From Massilia rhizosphaerae (GTDB taxonomy: Bacteria; Pseudomonadota; Gammaproteobacteria; Burkholderiales; Burkholderiaceae_D): a stretch of DNA of 64,000 nucleotides. The translations under genes were made by a program, and so were the position numbers. The number at the start of each line of letters is the position of its first letter. The stretch's first letter is position 1. The notes under the pieces were generated by a model. That model worked only from the letters and a program-made list of their open reading frames with translations. It searched no databases and was not told the DNA's origin. Positions 25,328 through 35,673 of this stretch are shown here, one piece after another. Location: positions 186,001-250,000 of the forward strand of contig NZ_JADKYX010000008.1 of the NCBI RefSeq assembly GCF_016093545.1, read 5' to 3'.

Positions 25328-25918
25328 TTACAGGCTGCCCTTGGTGGACGGGATCGTGCCGGCGGCGCGCGCATCCAGCTCGGCGGCCATGCGCAGCGCA
25401 CGGCCGAACGCTTTGAAAACAGTCTCGCACTGGTGGTGCGCGTTCACGCCGCGCAGGTTATCCACATGCAGCGTCACACCGGCGTGGTTGACGAAGCCGC
25501 GGAAGAACTCGATGGTGAGGTCGACGTCGAAGCGGCCGATCGTCGCGCGGGTGAACGGCACATGCCATTCCAGGCCCGGGCGGCCGGAAAAGTCGATCAC
25601 GACGCGCGACAGCGCCTCGTCCAGCGGCACGTAGGCGTGACCGTAGCGGCGGATGCCCTTCTTGTCGCCGATGGCCTTGGCCACAGCCATGCCGAGCGTG
25701 ATGCCGGTGTCCTCGACGGTGTGGTGATCGTCGATGTGCAGGTCGCCGACGGCCTCGACTTCCAGGTCGATCAGCCCGTGGCGGGCGATCTGGTCGAGCA
25801 TATGGTCGAGGAACGGCACCCCGGTATTGAGTTTCTGGCGGCCGGTGCCGTCCAGGTTCAGCGCGACGCGAATCTGCGTCTCGCTGGTGTTGCGCGTGAT
25901 TTCTGCGGTGCGGGTCAT
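25328..25918 (-). CDS. hisB: imidazoleglycerol-phosphate dehydratase
   Basis: The protein has 196 residues from the ATG at 25918. It carries the two metal-binding DDHHT-type motifs ([14 protein letters not shown] and [14 protein letters not shown]) and the FLDHMLDQ segment. It is the monofunctional dehydratase, without the phosphatase domain fused in enterobacteria, so histidinol-phosphate phosphatase must be encoded elsewhere. It lies 20 bp after hisC. Confidence 0.95.
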   Translation of the reverse strand: MTRTAEITRNTSETQIRVALNLDGTGRQKLNTGVPFLDHMLDQIARHGLIDLEVEAVGDLHIDDHHTVEDTGITLGMAVAKAIGDKKGIRRYGHAYVPLDEALSRVVIDFSGRPGLEWHVPFTRATIGRFDVDLTIEFFRGFVNHAGVTLHVDNLRGVNAHHQCETVFKAFGRALRMAAELDARAAGTIPSTKGSL

Positions 25919-25938
25919 TGCAAGGTGCTCGGCGGTAT

Positions 25939-27048
25939 TCAGGCTTGCAGCGAAGCCTTCAGGGCATTCAGGAATACGGAATTCTCTTCCGGGGTGCTGA
26001 CCGTAACACGGATGCAATTGGCCAGCAATTCATGCATTCTACTCAAATTTTTAATCAACACCCGTTCCGCGAACAGTTTAGCGCAGGTCTTTTCCGCGTC
26101 CGGCACGCGCAAGGTGATGAAATTCGCGCTGGACGGGAACACCGTCACGCCCGGCAGCGCGGCCATCGCCGCGGCGAGAATCTCGCGCGCTTCGTTCAAC
26201 CGGGCGGCCTGCTCGTCCAGCACGTCCACGTGGTCGAGCGCGAATTCGGCCGCCACCTGGGTCAGGACGTTGACGTTGTACGGCGGACGCACCTTGTCGA
26301 ATTGTTCCAGCAGGACGGGTGCGGCGGCCAGGTACCCGAGGCGGATGCCGGCCAGGCCCAGCTTGGACAGCGTGCGCATCACGACGAGGTTCGGATACTG
26401 CGGCAGCTTGTCCATGAAGCTCGTGCGGGCGAACGGCTGGTAGGCCTCGTCCACGACGGCGATGCCGTGCTCGCCCAGCGCCTCGATGATGGCGACCATG
26501 TCGGCCTCGTCGTACAGGTTGCCGGTCGGGTTGTTCGGGTAGGCGAGGAACACGAGAGCCGGCTTGTGCTTGGCGATCGCGGCCAGCATGGCGGCGCGGT
26601 CCAGCGAGAAATCGGCTTTCAACGGCACGCCGACGAAATCCATGCCCGCGAACTGGGCCGAGCGCTGGAACATCACGAAGGCCGGCGTCGGCGCCAGCAC
26701 GACTGCGCGTCCGCCTTTATCGTTCGGACTCTGGCGCGCACAGGCGGTGCACAAGATGGAGATGATCTCGTCGGAGCCGTTGCCGAGGATGACGTCGAAT
26801 CCGGCCGGCACGCCCAGCTTGGCGCGGATGCGTTCCTTGATGCCCGCGTACGACGGCACCGGATAGCGGTTCAGGACGGCGTCCGCAAGGCGCTGGGCCA
26901 GTTCCGCGCGCAACGCATCCGGCAGCTGGTACGGGTTTTCCATCGCGTCCAGCTTGATGTAGCCGCTCGAATCCGGGACGACGTAATGATGGCCGGCACG
27001 GACGTCTTCGCGGATCGTGTTGGCGATGAGGTTGTCGATGCGGGTCAT
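25939..27048 (-). CDS. hisC: histidinol-phosphate aminotransferase
   Basis: The protein has 369 residues from the ATG at 27048, which overlaps the stop of the DNA methyltransferase (ATGA). It is a PLP fold type I aminotransferase with [12 protein letters not shown] near the start, [28 protein letters not shown] and the PLP lysine in [15 protein letters not shown]. It transfers an amino group from glutamate to imidazole acetol phosphate. Longer frames upstream overlap the methyltransferase and are discarded. Confidence 0.95.
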   Translation of the reverse strand: MTRIDNLIANTIREDVRAGHHYVVPDSSGYIKLDAMENPYQLPDALRAELAQRLADAVLNRYPVPSYAGIKERIRAKLGVPAGFDVILGNGSDEIISILCTACARQSPNDKGGRAVVLAPTPAFVMFQRSAQFAGMDFVGVPLKADFSLDRAAMLAAIAKHKPALVFLAYPNNPTGNLYDEADMVAIIEALGEHGIAVVDEAYQPFARTSFMDKLPQYPNLVVMRTLSKLGLAGIRLGYLAAAPVLLEQFDKVRPPYNVNVLTQVAAEFALDHVDVLDEQAARLNEAREILAAAMAALPGVTVFPSSANFITLRVPDAEKTCAKLFAERVLIKNLSRMHELLANCIRVTVSTPEENSVFLNALKASLQA

Positions 27049-27875
27049 TCCTGGTTCACTCCTTCGGTGGCGGTGGTTGACACATCGGCACGGGGGCCTT
27101 TGCGTTTTTTCGTGGCCGGCTGCGCGGGGGCGGACAAGCGTTCCGCGATGATCGCGCAGTAGGCGGGGTTCAATTCGAAACCGGCGAAATGCCGGCCCAT
27201 GCGTTTGGCGGCCAGCGCCGTCGTGCCGCTGCCCATGAACGGGTCGAGCACGACGCCGCCCGGCGGGCATGACGCCTTGACCATGCGCTCGATGATCTCG
27301 AGCGGTTTCTGCGTCGGATGGTCGACCCGTTCCGCATGTTCGCGATGCAGGCGCGACACGCTCCACAGGTCCTTCGGGTTGTAACCCACTTCCAGCCACT
27401 TGGCGCCCACGAAGATCGAGCGCGATCGCGCCTTCTTCGTCTCGGCGTCGTACGGGATACGCACGGAGTCCAAGTCGAAATAATAATCCTTGCGCTTCAC
27501 GAAGAAGCCGATGGTGTCGTGCACGGAGGAAAAGCTCCTCGTGCTGCCCCCCATCGAGGGGACGCGGCGGTCCCAGATGATCTCGTTCATCATCGTCATG
27601 CGCCGCTTGAGCATGACGAAGATTTCGGGCGCAAAGCGCCACGTGAGAAAGATGTACAGGCTGCCGTTGTCCTTCAGCTTGGGCAGCGCGACGTCGATCC
27701 AGCGCTCGGTCCACGCGAGGTAATCCTCCACGCTCTGCTGGTCCGAGCCGTTGCCGTAATCCTTGCCGAGATTATAAGGCGGGTCCGTCAGGATCAGGTC
27801 GATGCTGCCGTCGGGGATGCGCGCCATGCCGGCCAGCGCATCCTCGCAGAAGACCTGATCGAGCCAGGATGTCAT
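27045..27875 (-). CDS. site-specific DNA methyltransferase (beta-class amino-MTase) inside the his operon
   Basis: The protein has 276 residues from the ATG at 27875. The order of motifs is beta class: motif [18 protein letters not shown] near the N-terminus, a target-recognition region in the middle, then HPTQKPLEI (motif X region) and the AdoMet-binding [16 protein letters not shown] (motif I). DPPY fits N6-adenine or N4-cytosine methylation. No restriction enzyme is adjacent, so it looks solitary. It begins 5 bp after hisD and overlaps hisC, so it is co-translated with histidine genes. The recognition site is not deducible. Confidence 0.9.
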   Translation of the reverse strand: MTSWLDQVFCEDALAGMARIPDGSIDLILTDPPYNLGKDYGNGSDQQSVEDYLAWTERWIDVALPKLKDNGSLYIFLTWRFAPEIFVMLKRRMTMMNEIIWDRRVPSMGGSTRSFSSVHDTIGFFVKRKDYYFDLDSVRIPYDAETKKARSRSIFVGAKWLEVGYNPKDLWSVSRLHREHAERVDHPTQKPLEIIERMVKASCPPGGVVLDPFMGSGTTALAAKRMGRHFAGFELNPAYCAIIAERLSAPAQPATKKRKGPRADVSTTATEGVNQE

Positions 27876-27880
27876 GACGC

Positions 27881-29209
27881 TCAGTTCTTCCCTTCTTCGA
27901 TCCGTAATTCTGCGCTGCGCGCGTGGGCCTGCAGGCCTTCGCCGTACGCGAGTTCGGCCGCGACACGGCCCAGCGTTTGCGCGCCGGCCTGCGAGACGAA
28001 CAGGATCGACGAACGCTTCTGGAAATCGTACACGCCCAGCGGCGACGAGAAGCGCGCGGTGCGCGACGTCGGCAGCACGTGGTTCGGGCCGCAGCAATAG
28101 TCGCCCAGCGATTCGGACGAGAAGCGGCCCAGGAACATCGCGCCCGCGTGGCGGATCTTGTCGGCCCACTTGAGCGGATCCTCGGCCGAAATCTCCAGGT
28201 GCTCGGCGGCGATGGCGTTGGCGATCGCGCACGCTTCCTCCATGTCGCGCACCTTGATGAGGGCACCGCGGTCCGTCATCGACGTGGCGATGGTGTCCTT
28301 GCGCGGCATCGTCGGCAGCAGCTTGTGGATGCTCGCTTCCACTTGCGCGATGTAGCCGGCGTCGGGGCACAGCAGGATCGCCTGCGCCAGCTCGTCGTGT
28401 TCGGCCTGCGAGAACAGGTCCATCGCGACCCAGTCCGGGTCCGTCGTGCCGTCGCACAGCACGAGGATCTCGGACGGACCGGCGATCATGTCGATGCCGA
28501 CGACGCCGAACACGCGGCGCTTGGCGGCGGCCACGTAGGCATTGCCCGGGCCGACGATCTTGTCGACCGGCGGAATCGTCGCCGTGCCGTAGGCCAGCGC
28601 GCCGACGGCCTGCGCGCCGCCGATGGTGATCACGCGCGTGACGCCGGCAATCGCGGCGGCCGCCAGCACCATGCGGTTCTTGACGCCGTCCGGGGTCGGC
28701 ACGACCATCACGATTTCCTTCACGCCGGCCACTTGCGCGGGGATCGCGTTCATCAGCACGGACGACGGATACGCGGCCTTGCCGCCGGGGACGTAGATGC
28801 CCACGCGGTCCAGCGGCGTGACGCGCTGGCCCAGCACGGTGCCGTCGGGCTCCGTGTAGGTAAAACCGTTCAGTTCCTGCTTCTGGCGCTCGTGGAACAC
28901 GCGGATGCGCTCCGCGGCGGCGCGCAGCGCGGCGCGTTGCGACTCCGGCAGCGAGTCCAATGCGGCTTGCAGTTCTTCCTGTTCGACGTCGAGGGCGGCC
29001 ATGCTCGTGGCGCCGCCGTTCGGGAGCCGATCGAACTTGTTCGTGTATTCCAGCACGGCGGCGTCGCCGCGCGCCTTGACGTCGGCGAGGATCCTGGCGA
29101 CGGCCGATTCGATGGCGTCGTCGGTCTCGGCTTCGAACGCCAGCAGGTTGGAAAGCGTCTGCTGGAAGTCGGCGGCGGTGGAATCGAGTTTGCGGATCGT
29201 GATGGACAT
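27881..29209 (-). CDS. hisD: histidinol dehydrogenase
   Basis: The protein has 442 residues. Family hallmarks are [22 protein letters not shown], the zinc-site region [33 protein letters not shown] and the [19 protein letters not shown] segment near the end. It performs the last two NAD-dependent oxidations from histidinol to histidine. It follows hisG by 4 bp. The coding sequence appears complete and intact. Confidence 0.96.
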   Translation of the reverse strand: MSITIRKLDSTAADFQQTLSNLLAFEAETDDAIESAVARILADVKARGDAAVLEYTNKFDRLPNGGATSMAALDVEQEELQAALDSLPESQRAALRAAAERIRVFHERQKQELNGFTYTEPDGTVLGQRVTPLDRVGIYVPGGKAAYPSSVLMNAIPAQVAGVKEIVMVVPTPDGVKNRMVLAAAAIAGVTRVITIGGAQAVGALAYGTATIPPVDKIVGPGNAYVAAAKRRVFGVVGIDMIAGPSEILVLCDGTTDPDWVAMDLFSQAEHDELAQAILLCPDAGYIAQVEASIHKLLPTMPRKDTIATSMTDRGALIKVRDMEEACAIANAIAAEHLEISAEDPLKWADKIRHAGAMFLGRFSSESLGDYCCGPNHVLPTSRTARFSSPLGVYDFQKRSSILFVSQAGAQTLGRVAAELAYGEGLQAHARSAELRIEEGKN

Positions 29210-29213
29210 GTCG

Positions 29214-29888
29214 TTAGCCTTGCTGCTGCTTGGATGCGCGTTCGAACGCGTCGATGATCGGTTGCAGGCGCTCGCGCTTCAGTTTCAGCGCGGCCTGGTT
29301 GACGACGAGGCGCGACGAGATCTCCATGATCTTTTCGACTTCGACCAGGTTGTTGGCGCGCAGCGTGCCGCCCGTCGACACGACGTCGACGATGGCGTCG
29401 GACAGGCCGACCAGCGGCGCCAGCTCCATCGAGCCATACAGTTTGATGAGGTCGACGTGCACGCCCTTCTTGGCGAAGTGCTCGCGCGCCGTGTGCACGA
29501 ACTTGGTGGCCACGCGCAAGCGCGCGCCCTGGCGCACGGCGTTGTCGTAGTCGAAGCCGGCGTTGACGGCGACGGACATGCGGCAGCAGGCGATGCGCAG
29601 GTCGATCGGCTGGTACAGGCCCTCGCCGCCATGCTCGAGCAGCACGTCCTTGCCGGCGACGCCGAAGTCGGCGGCGCCATGCTGGACATAGGTCGGCACG
29701 TCGGTGGCGCGCACGATCAGCACGCGGATGCCGGGATCGTTGGTGGCGAGGATCAGCTTGCGCGAGGTTTCCGGATTTTCCAGGACCTCGATGCCGGCCG
29801 CGGCCAGCAGCGGCAGCGTGTCTTCGAAGATGCGGCCCTTGGACAGGGCAAGGATCAGCTGCGAGCTGTCCCGAGTAGTGTCGTTCAT
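29214..29888 (-). CDS. hisG: ATP phosphoribosyltransferase, short form
   Basis: The protein has 224 residues from the ATG at 29888. [18 protein letters not shown], the [21 protein letters not shown] segment and the phosphate loop [14 protein letters not shown] are characteristic. It lacks the C-terminal ACT-like regulatory domain, so it belongs to the short HisG class that works only in complex with HisZ. HisZ is not in this window. The long open frame upstream is a shadow of murA. It catalyses step 1 of histidine synthesis. Confidence 0.95.
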   Translation of the reverse strand: MNDTTRDSSQLILALSKGRIFEDTLPLLAAAGIEVLENPETSRKLILATNDPGIRVLIVRATDVPTYVQHGAADFGVAGKDVLLEHGGEGLYQPIDLRIACCRMSVAVNAGFDYDNAVRQGARLRVATKFVHTAREHFAKKGVHVDLIKLYGSMELAPLVGLSDAIVDVVSTGGTLRANNLVEVEKIMEISSRLVVNQAALKLKRERLQPIIDAFERASKQQQG

Positions 29889-29938
29889 GTGAATGCCGTT
29901 CTGGCGCGCCGGTCCGTTCACGGGCCGGCCCGCGTGCT

Positions 29939-31189
<1,251 letters not shown>

Positions 31190-31195
31190 GCGTTG

Positions 31196-31432
31196 TTATC
31201 CTTGGTACTCGTCCGGAGTGAGCGTCTTCATCGACAAGGCGTGGATCTCCTCGCGCATGCGGTCGCCCAGGGCGGCGTAGACGATCTGGTGGCGCTGGAT
31301 GCGGCTCTTGCCGGCAAACGCGGGGGACACGATGACGGCGCTGAAATGCTGGCCGTCGCCCTCCACTTCCAGGTGGGTGCACTCCAGGCCTTTCTGGAGG
31401 TAGCCGTGAATCAGTTCGGGTGTAGTAACCAT
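31196..31432 (-). CDS. BolA/IbaG-family protein
   Basis: The protein has 78 residues and the BolA fold pattern: HLEVEGDGQHFSAVIVSPAFAGKSRIQRHQIVYAALGDRM. It is the short IbaG/YrbA type that sits next to murA in many proteobacteria. These proteins pair with monothiol glutaredoxins in Fe-S handling and acid response. The stop is 6 bp before murA. Confidence 0.88.
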   Translation of the reverse strand: MVTTPELIHGYLQKGLECTHLEVEGDGQHFSAVIVSPAFAGKSRIQRHQIVYAALGDRMREEIHALSMKTLTPDEYQG

Positions 31433-31438
31433 GTTTTG

Positions 31439-32206
31439 TCAGTGACGCAGCTTGTAGCCGCGGCGAAGCAGATTGATTGCGATAGCGGCCAAGGCCACGA
31501 AGAAGATGGCGACGATGCCCAGGCTGGTCCAGGGCGACACGTCGGACTGGCCAAAGAAACCATAGCGGAACCCGTCAATCATATAAAAGAACGGGTTGAA
31601 ATGCGAGACTGCAAGCCAGAACGGCGGAAGTTTCTTGATGGAATAGAACACGCCGGCCAAAAATGTTGCTGGCGTGATCAAAAAGTTCTGGAATGCGGCC
31701 AGCTGGTCGAACTTTTCCGCCCAGATGCCGGCGATGACGCCCAGCGTGCCGAGGATGCCCGCGCCCAGCAGCGCGAACCCGACGATCCACAGCGGGGCGA
31801 CGAAACTCAGGTGCGCGAACCACGCCGTAATGACGAACACGCCCAGGCCGACGGCGAGGCCGCGCACGACGGACGCCGTCACGTACGCCGACAGGATCTC
31901 CACGTGCGACAGCGGCGGCAGCAGGATGAACACGAGGTTGCCCGTGATTTTCGATTGGATCAGCGACGACGAGGAATTCGCGAACGCGTTCTGCAGCACG
32001 CTCATCATCACGAGGCCGGGCACGAGGAAGGACGTGTAGTTGACGCCATCCAGCATCTCCACGCGGCCCTCGAGCACGTGGCCGAAGATCAGCAGGTACA
32101 GCATGGCGCTGACGACGGGCGCGGCGACCGTCTGCGTGGCGACCTTCCAGAAGCGCAGGATTTCCTTGTAAAACAGGGTCTTGAAGCCCACGGAGAACAG
32201 GTTCAT
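31439..32206 (-). CDS. ABC-2 type exporter, permease subunit
   Basis: The protein has 255 residues with about six hydrophobic helices and no signal peptide. It matches the ABC-2 permease type related to YadH, with FLVPGLVMMSVLQNAFANSSSSL in the middle and GVFYSIKKLPPFW near the C-terminus. It overlaps the stop of the ATPase gene by 4 bases, so the two form one transporter. The substrate is unknown; a role in envelope lipid or polymer export is possible given the neighbouring mla genes. Confidence 0.88.
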   Translation of the reverse strand: MNLFSVGFKTLFYKEILRFWKVATQTVAAPVVSAMLYLLIFGHVLEGRVEMLDGVNYTSFLVPGLVMMSVLQNAFANSSSSLIQSKITGNLVFILLPPLSHVEILSAYVTASVVRGLAVGLGVFVITAWFAHLSFVAPLWIVGFALLGAGILGTLGVIAGIWAEKFDQLAAFQNFLITPATFLAGVFYSIKKLPPFWLAVSHFNPFFYMIDGFRYGFFGQSDVSPWTSLGIVAIFFVALAAIAINLLRRGYKLRH

Positions 32207-33162
32207 CGTACGGTTGCTCCAGCTTGAGATGCGCCTTCCATGATCTGGATAAAAATGTCTTCCAGGTCGGCCTGCTGCAGCTGCATCTCGTCGATCTCCG
32301 CGCCGGATTCGCGCAGGCGCGCGAGGATGCCTTCCACCTCGCTGTATTCGTTCACGCGCAGGGTGTATTTGTTGCCGCCGTCGCCGTTACCATTTCCTTT
32401 GCCTTCGTCGTGCTCGTCGTGGGCGACGAGGTGGCGCAGGCCTTCCGGCAAGGTCCCGTGCTTCAGGTGCACGACGAGCGACGAACCGGACACGCGACGC
32501 AGCAGCTGCGCCATGGTGTCCAGCGCGACGACATTGCCCGTCTTGAGCATGGCCACGCGCTGGCACATCGCCTGCGCTTCTTCCAGGTAGTGCGTCGTCA
32601 GGACGACCGTGTGGCCCTCGCGGTTCAGGCGCGAGATGAACTTCCACAGGGTCTGGCGCAGTTCGACGTCGACGCCGGCCGTCGGCTCGTCCAGCACGAT
32701 CACGGGCGGTTTGTGCACGAGGGCCTGGGCGACGAGGACGCGGCGCTTCATGCCGCCGGACAGCGCCCGCATGTTGACGTCGGCCTTGGGCGTGAGGTCG
32801 AGGTTTTCCATGACCTCGTCGATCCATTTGTCGTTGTTCTTCAGGCCGAAGTAGCCCGATTGCAGGCGCAGCGTCTCGCGCACGGTGAAGAACGGGTCGA
32901 ACACCAGTTCCTGCGGCACGACGCCCAGCTTCATGCGCGCCTCGCGGAAATCGCGGACGACGTCGTGGCCGTGGATGCGCACGCTGCCCACGTCCGGGCG
33001 AATGAGGCCGGCGATGGTCGAAATCAACGTGGTCTTGCCGGCGCCGTTCGGGCCGAGCAGGCCGAAGAATTCGCCTTGCTCGATGTTCAATGAAACGCCC
33101 TTGAGGGCCTTGAAGCCCTTGTAGCTTTTCTCGACGCTGTCGATCTGGATGGCTGCTGTCAT
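32203..33162 (-). CDS. ABC-2 type exporter, ATP-binding subunit
   Basis: The protein has 319 residues. It has Walker A GPNGAGKTT, the Q-loop region VVPQELVFDP, signature LSGGMKRR, Walker B VIVLDEPTAGVD and H-loop TTHYLEE. It is related to YadG. It is the first gene after the strong terminator at 33218-33250 and so probably has its own promoter. A Gly/Asn-rich insertion (GKGNGNGDGGN) in the C-terminal part is not a family feature. Confidence 0.9.
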   Translation of the reverse strand: MTAAIQIDSVEKSYKGFKALKGVSLNIEQGEFFGLLGPNGAGKTTLISTIAGLIRPDVGSVRIHGHDVVRDFREARMKLGVVPQELVFDPFFTVRETLRLQSGYFGLKNNDKWIDEVMENLDLTPKADVNMRALSGGMKRRVLVAQALVHKPPVIVLDEPTAGVDVELRQTLWKFISRLNREGHTVVLTTHYLEEAQAMCQRVAMLKTGNVVALDTMAQLLRRVSGSSLVVHLKHGTLPEGLRHLVAHDEHDEGKGNGNGDGGNKYTLRVNEYSEVEGILARLRESGAEIDEMQLQQADLEDIFIQIMEGASQAGATVR

Positions 33163-33207
33163 GCGTTGGGGATCGGGGGGATCGAAACCGTACGGGGAAA
33201 ACGGGCC

Positions 33208-33213
33208 ATTATA
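33208..33213 (-). promoter_or_regulatory. TATAAT -10 box candidate upstream of the ABC-2 exporter
   Basis: A perfect TATAAT reads on the minus strand, 46 bases before the ATPase start. The place of a -35 box, about 17 bases upstream, falls inside the terminator stem and shows no good match. The distal part of the long operon may start here. Confidence 0.4.
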
Positions 33214-33217
33214 GAAG

Positions 33218-33250
33218 AAAACGCCACGGCGTTCCGGGCCGTGGCGTTTT
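33218..33250 (-). terminator. Rho-independent terminator after mlaB
   Basis: AAAACGCCACGGC (33218-33230) and GCCGTGGCGTTTT (33238-33250) form a perfect 13-bp stem with a 7-base loop. The arms end in A and T runs, so it can work in both directions. On the minus strand it lies just past the mlaB stop and separates the mla operon from the ABC-2 exporter, murA and his genes. Confidence 0.88.
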
Positions 33251-33270
33251 CGGATGCGGATGCCGGCGGG

Positions 33271-33546
33271 TCAGGCGCGTCCCAACAACCCGTCCACGCC
33301 GTACAACTTTGCCAACGCATCGACGTTGGCCGGCACGTTGATGAACTTGAGGCTGCGCCCCTGCTCCTGCGCGCGGCGTTGCCATGCCAGCATCAGGGCC
33401 AGGGCCGAGGAATCGGCCGCCTTGACGCCGCCGAGGTCGAACACGGTTTCGCCGGCGGACACGGCCGCGCAGCCCTGCGCCAACGCCGCCTGGGCGTTGC
33501 CGAAGGTCAGGGCTTCGAGCGAGAGCATGGGGTTCGCTTCCGCCAT
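33271..33546 (-). CDS. mlaB: STAS-domain protein of the Mla lipid transporter
   Basis: The protein has 91 residues in a STAS fold, with the conserved loop FDLGGVKAADSSALALML, where Ser/Asp residues sit at the regulatory position. MlaB binds the MlaF ATPase and is needed for activity of the MlaFEDB complex. It is the last mla gene, 2 bp after mlaC and just before the terminator. Confidence 0.88.
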   Translation of the reverse strand: MAEANPMLSLEALTFGNAQAALAQGCAAVSAGETVFDLGGVKAADSSALALMLAWQRRAQEQGRSLKFINVPANVDALAKLYGVDGLLGRA

Positions 33547-33548
33547 GC

Positions 33549-34202
33549 TTACTTCTGCGGCGCCTTGTTCAGGGGCTTGTTGGCCAGCTGCTCGTTGCGG
33601 TCGTGCAGCTTCTTGATCAGGCCGTCGATGCCGCCCTTGCTGATTTCCGAGGCGAAGGTGCTCTTGTAGGTTTCCACCAGCCAGGCGCCCATCACGTTCA
33701 GGTCGAAGATCTTCCAGCCTTGCGGGCCCTTGGACAGGCGGTAGTTCAGGGTGATCGGCTCGCCGCGGGTCAGGTTGACCTGCGATTTCACCTCGACTTC
33801 CGGGTCGGACGGATCGGCGCGGAACGGCTTGAATTCGATGGTTTCGTTCTTGATCTGCGACAGCGCGCCGGCGTAGGTGTACACGAGCAGCGTGCGGAAT
33901 TCTTCCGCCAACTGCTTCTGCTGCTCCGGCGTCGCCCGGCGCCAGAAGCGGCCGGCGGCCAGCGCGGTCATCTTGTCGGAGTCGACGTACGGCAGGATCT
34001 TGGCGTTCACCAGGTCCATGATCTTTTTGGTATTGCCGGCCTGAATGTCCTTGTCGGCCTTGACGCTGTCGATGACGTCGGTGCTGACGCGCTTGACGAG
34101 GGCGTCCGGTGCTTCGATGGCGGCACGGGCCGGCGCCACCAGGACGCTGGTGGAAACAGCCACGGCTGCGGCGGTAACGATCAATTGTGCGATGGGCTTC
34201 AT
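33549..34202 (-). CDS. mlaC: periplasmic phospholipid-binding protein MlaC
   Basis: The protein has 217 residues with a signal peptide (cleavage about APARA|AI). The family pattern is visible in RFWRRATPEQQKQLAEEFRTLLVYTYAGAL, then VNLTRGEPITLNYRLSKGPQGWKIFDLNVMG and the C-terminal WLVETYKSTF. MlaC ferries phospholipids between MlaA in the outer membrane and the MlaFEDB complex. A Lys/Gln/Asn-rich tail follows. Confidence 0.92.
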   Translation of the reverse strand: MKPIAQLIVTAAAVAVSTSVLVAPARAAIEAPDALVKRVSTDVIDSVKADKDIQAGNTKKIMDLVNAKILPYVDSDKMTALAAGRFWRRATPEQQKQLAEEFRTLLVYTYAGALSQIKNETIEFKPFRADPSDPEVEVKSQVNLTRGEPITLNYRLSKGPQGWKIFDLNVMGAWLVETYKSTFASEISKGGIDGLIKKLHDRNEQLANKPLNKAPQK

Positions 34203-34279
34203 ACGCTTCCTTTATCTTGGTTGGGTCTGGCCCGGCGGTCCCGCGTGCTGCGCGGACGGCCTGGCTGTACCGTAGTTAA

Positions 34280-35185
34280 CTATTTCCGGGCCGGTTCGGA
34301 TGACACGGGCGCCGGAACGGGCGGATTATTCGGTGCCGAACCTGCCGCGGGCGCAGGCGCGGGGAGTTCCCCGTCATCTTCGGGCTCCGGCTTCGGCCCC
34401 AGTTGCACGCCCAGCTTGGATTCGACCTTTTCCTTCACCTTTTCCAGCTTTTCGTGGACCTTGTCGGCGCGCTCCTGCGCCTTGTCCGTGTCGAGCACCT
34501 TGCTGCTGCGGCGCTGCATGTAACCGTCACGGATGAACTCGTAGCGATCGAGGGCGGCGTCTTCCAGCAGGTTCGACGCGTCCAGCACGCTGGCGCGCTG
34601 GTCGACGGCACGCAGGGCAATGCCGCCGTTGCGCCACGGAATATCGTTCACATGGGTCCACGAATCCCCCCACCAGTCGCCCGGCAAGGCCGCGGTGTCA
34701 CGCACCGTAGATGGGCCCAGCAAAGGCAACATCAAGTACGGACCGCTCGGCACGCCCCAATAACCGAGGGTCTGGCCGAGGTCTTCGTTGTGCTTGCGCA
34801 TGCCGGCCGGCGTGGCGATGTCCAGCACGCCGGCCAGGCCCAGGGTCGAGTTCACGGCAAAACGCATGAAATCGTTCATGCCGTTCTGCCCCTTGAGCTG
34901 GGCGAAATTGTTCAGCGAGCTCCACAGATCCGTCAAGTTACCAAAAAAATTGTTCACACCCGTTTGCACGAAGCTGGGGGCGACGTTCTTGTAGGCGGTG
35001 GCGGCCGGCTTCAGGGCGACGCGGTCGACCGTGTCGTTGAAGCTGAACATCGCACGGTTGAACTTCTCGAACGGATCTTTCGGATTCGCGGTCGTCGCGC
35101 AGCCGCTCAGCAACGCGGCTGCACCGAGTGTCAGCGCCAGGCCGGTGCGGGTGCGCGGCGCGGCGGAGTCATTGCGGTTCATCAT
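34280..35185 (-). CDS. mlaA: outer-membrane lipoprotein MlaA (VacJ)
   Basis: The protein has 301 residues. A lipoprotein signal ends in the lipobox LLSGC, followed by the MlaA core: DPFEKFNRAMFSFNDTVDR, NNFAQLKGQNGMNDFMRFAVNSTLGLAG and LGYWGVPSGPYLMLPLLGPS. The last 75 residues form a charged, Pro/Ala-rich extension beyond the usual core. MlaA removes misplaced phospholipids from the outer leaflet. Its start overlaps the mlaD stop by 4 bases. Confidence 0.93.
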   Translation of the reverse strand: MMNRNDSAAPRTRTGLALTLGAAALLSGCATTANPKDPFEKFNRAMFSFNDTVDRVALKPAATAYKNVAPSFVQTGVNNFFGNLTDLWSSLNNFAQLKGQNGMNDFMRFAVNSTLGLAGVLDIATPAGMRKHNEDLGQTLGYWGVPSGPYLMLPLLGPSTVRDTAALPGDWWGDSWTHVNDIPWRNGGIALRAVDQRASVLDASNLLEDAALDRYEFIRDGYMQRRSSKVLDTDKAQERADKVHEKLEKVKEKVESKLGVQLGPKPEPEDDGELPAPAPAAGSAPNNPPVPAPVSSEPARK

Positions 35186-35655
35186 TTGCCACCGTCCTTT
35201 CCTTCGGCTGCCTTGCTGTAAATAAATTGATTAATCAAATCTTCGAGCACGGCGGCCGATTGCGTGCGGGTGATGCGGTCGCCTTCGACGAGATTGTTCG
35301 TGTCGCCGCCGGCTTCGATGCCGATGTATTGCTCACCCAGCAAGCCCGAGGTCAGGATCTTCAGCGAGCTGTCCTTCGGAAACTTGTACGCGGGATTCAG
35401 ATCCAGGCGGACGATGGCCTGGAAGGTCTTGTCGTCGAACGCGATATCGCCCACGCGGCCCACGACCACGCCCGCGCTCTTGACGGCCGACTGCTGCTTC
35501 AGGCCGCCGATATTGTCGAACTTGCCCGTGATCGAGTACGTCTTGCTGAACGAAATCGTGCTCATGTTACCGGCTTTGAGCGCCAGGAATAGGAGCGATA
35601 GCGCACCCAACAGAACAAAAAGGCCGACCCAGACGTCAATGGATTTGCGATGCAT
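35182..35655 (-). CDS. mlaD: MCE-domain protein MlaD
   Basis: The protein has 157 residues: one N-terminal transmembrane helix (VWVGLFVLLGALSLLFLAL) and one MCE domain with FDNIGGLKQQSAVKSAGVVVGRV and LTSGLLGEQYIGIEAGGD. Hexameric MlaD forms the periplasmic tunnel of the transporter. The single MCE domain and short length fit MlaD rather than PqiB or YebT. Confidence 0.93.
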   Translation of the reverse strand: MHRKSIDVWVGLFVLLGALSLLFLALKAGNMSTISFSKTYSITGKFDNIGGLKQQSAVKSAGVVVGRVGDIAFDDKTFQAIVRLDLNPAYKFPKDSSLKILTSGLLGEQYIGIEAGGDTNNLVEGDRITRTQSAAVLEDLINQFIYSKAAEGKDGGK

Positions 35656-35673
35656 AAGTTTTTCCCAACTAGA

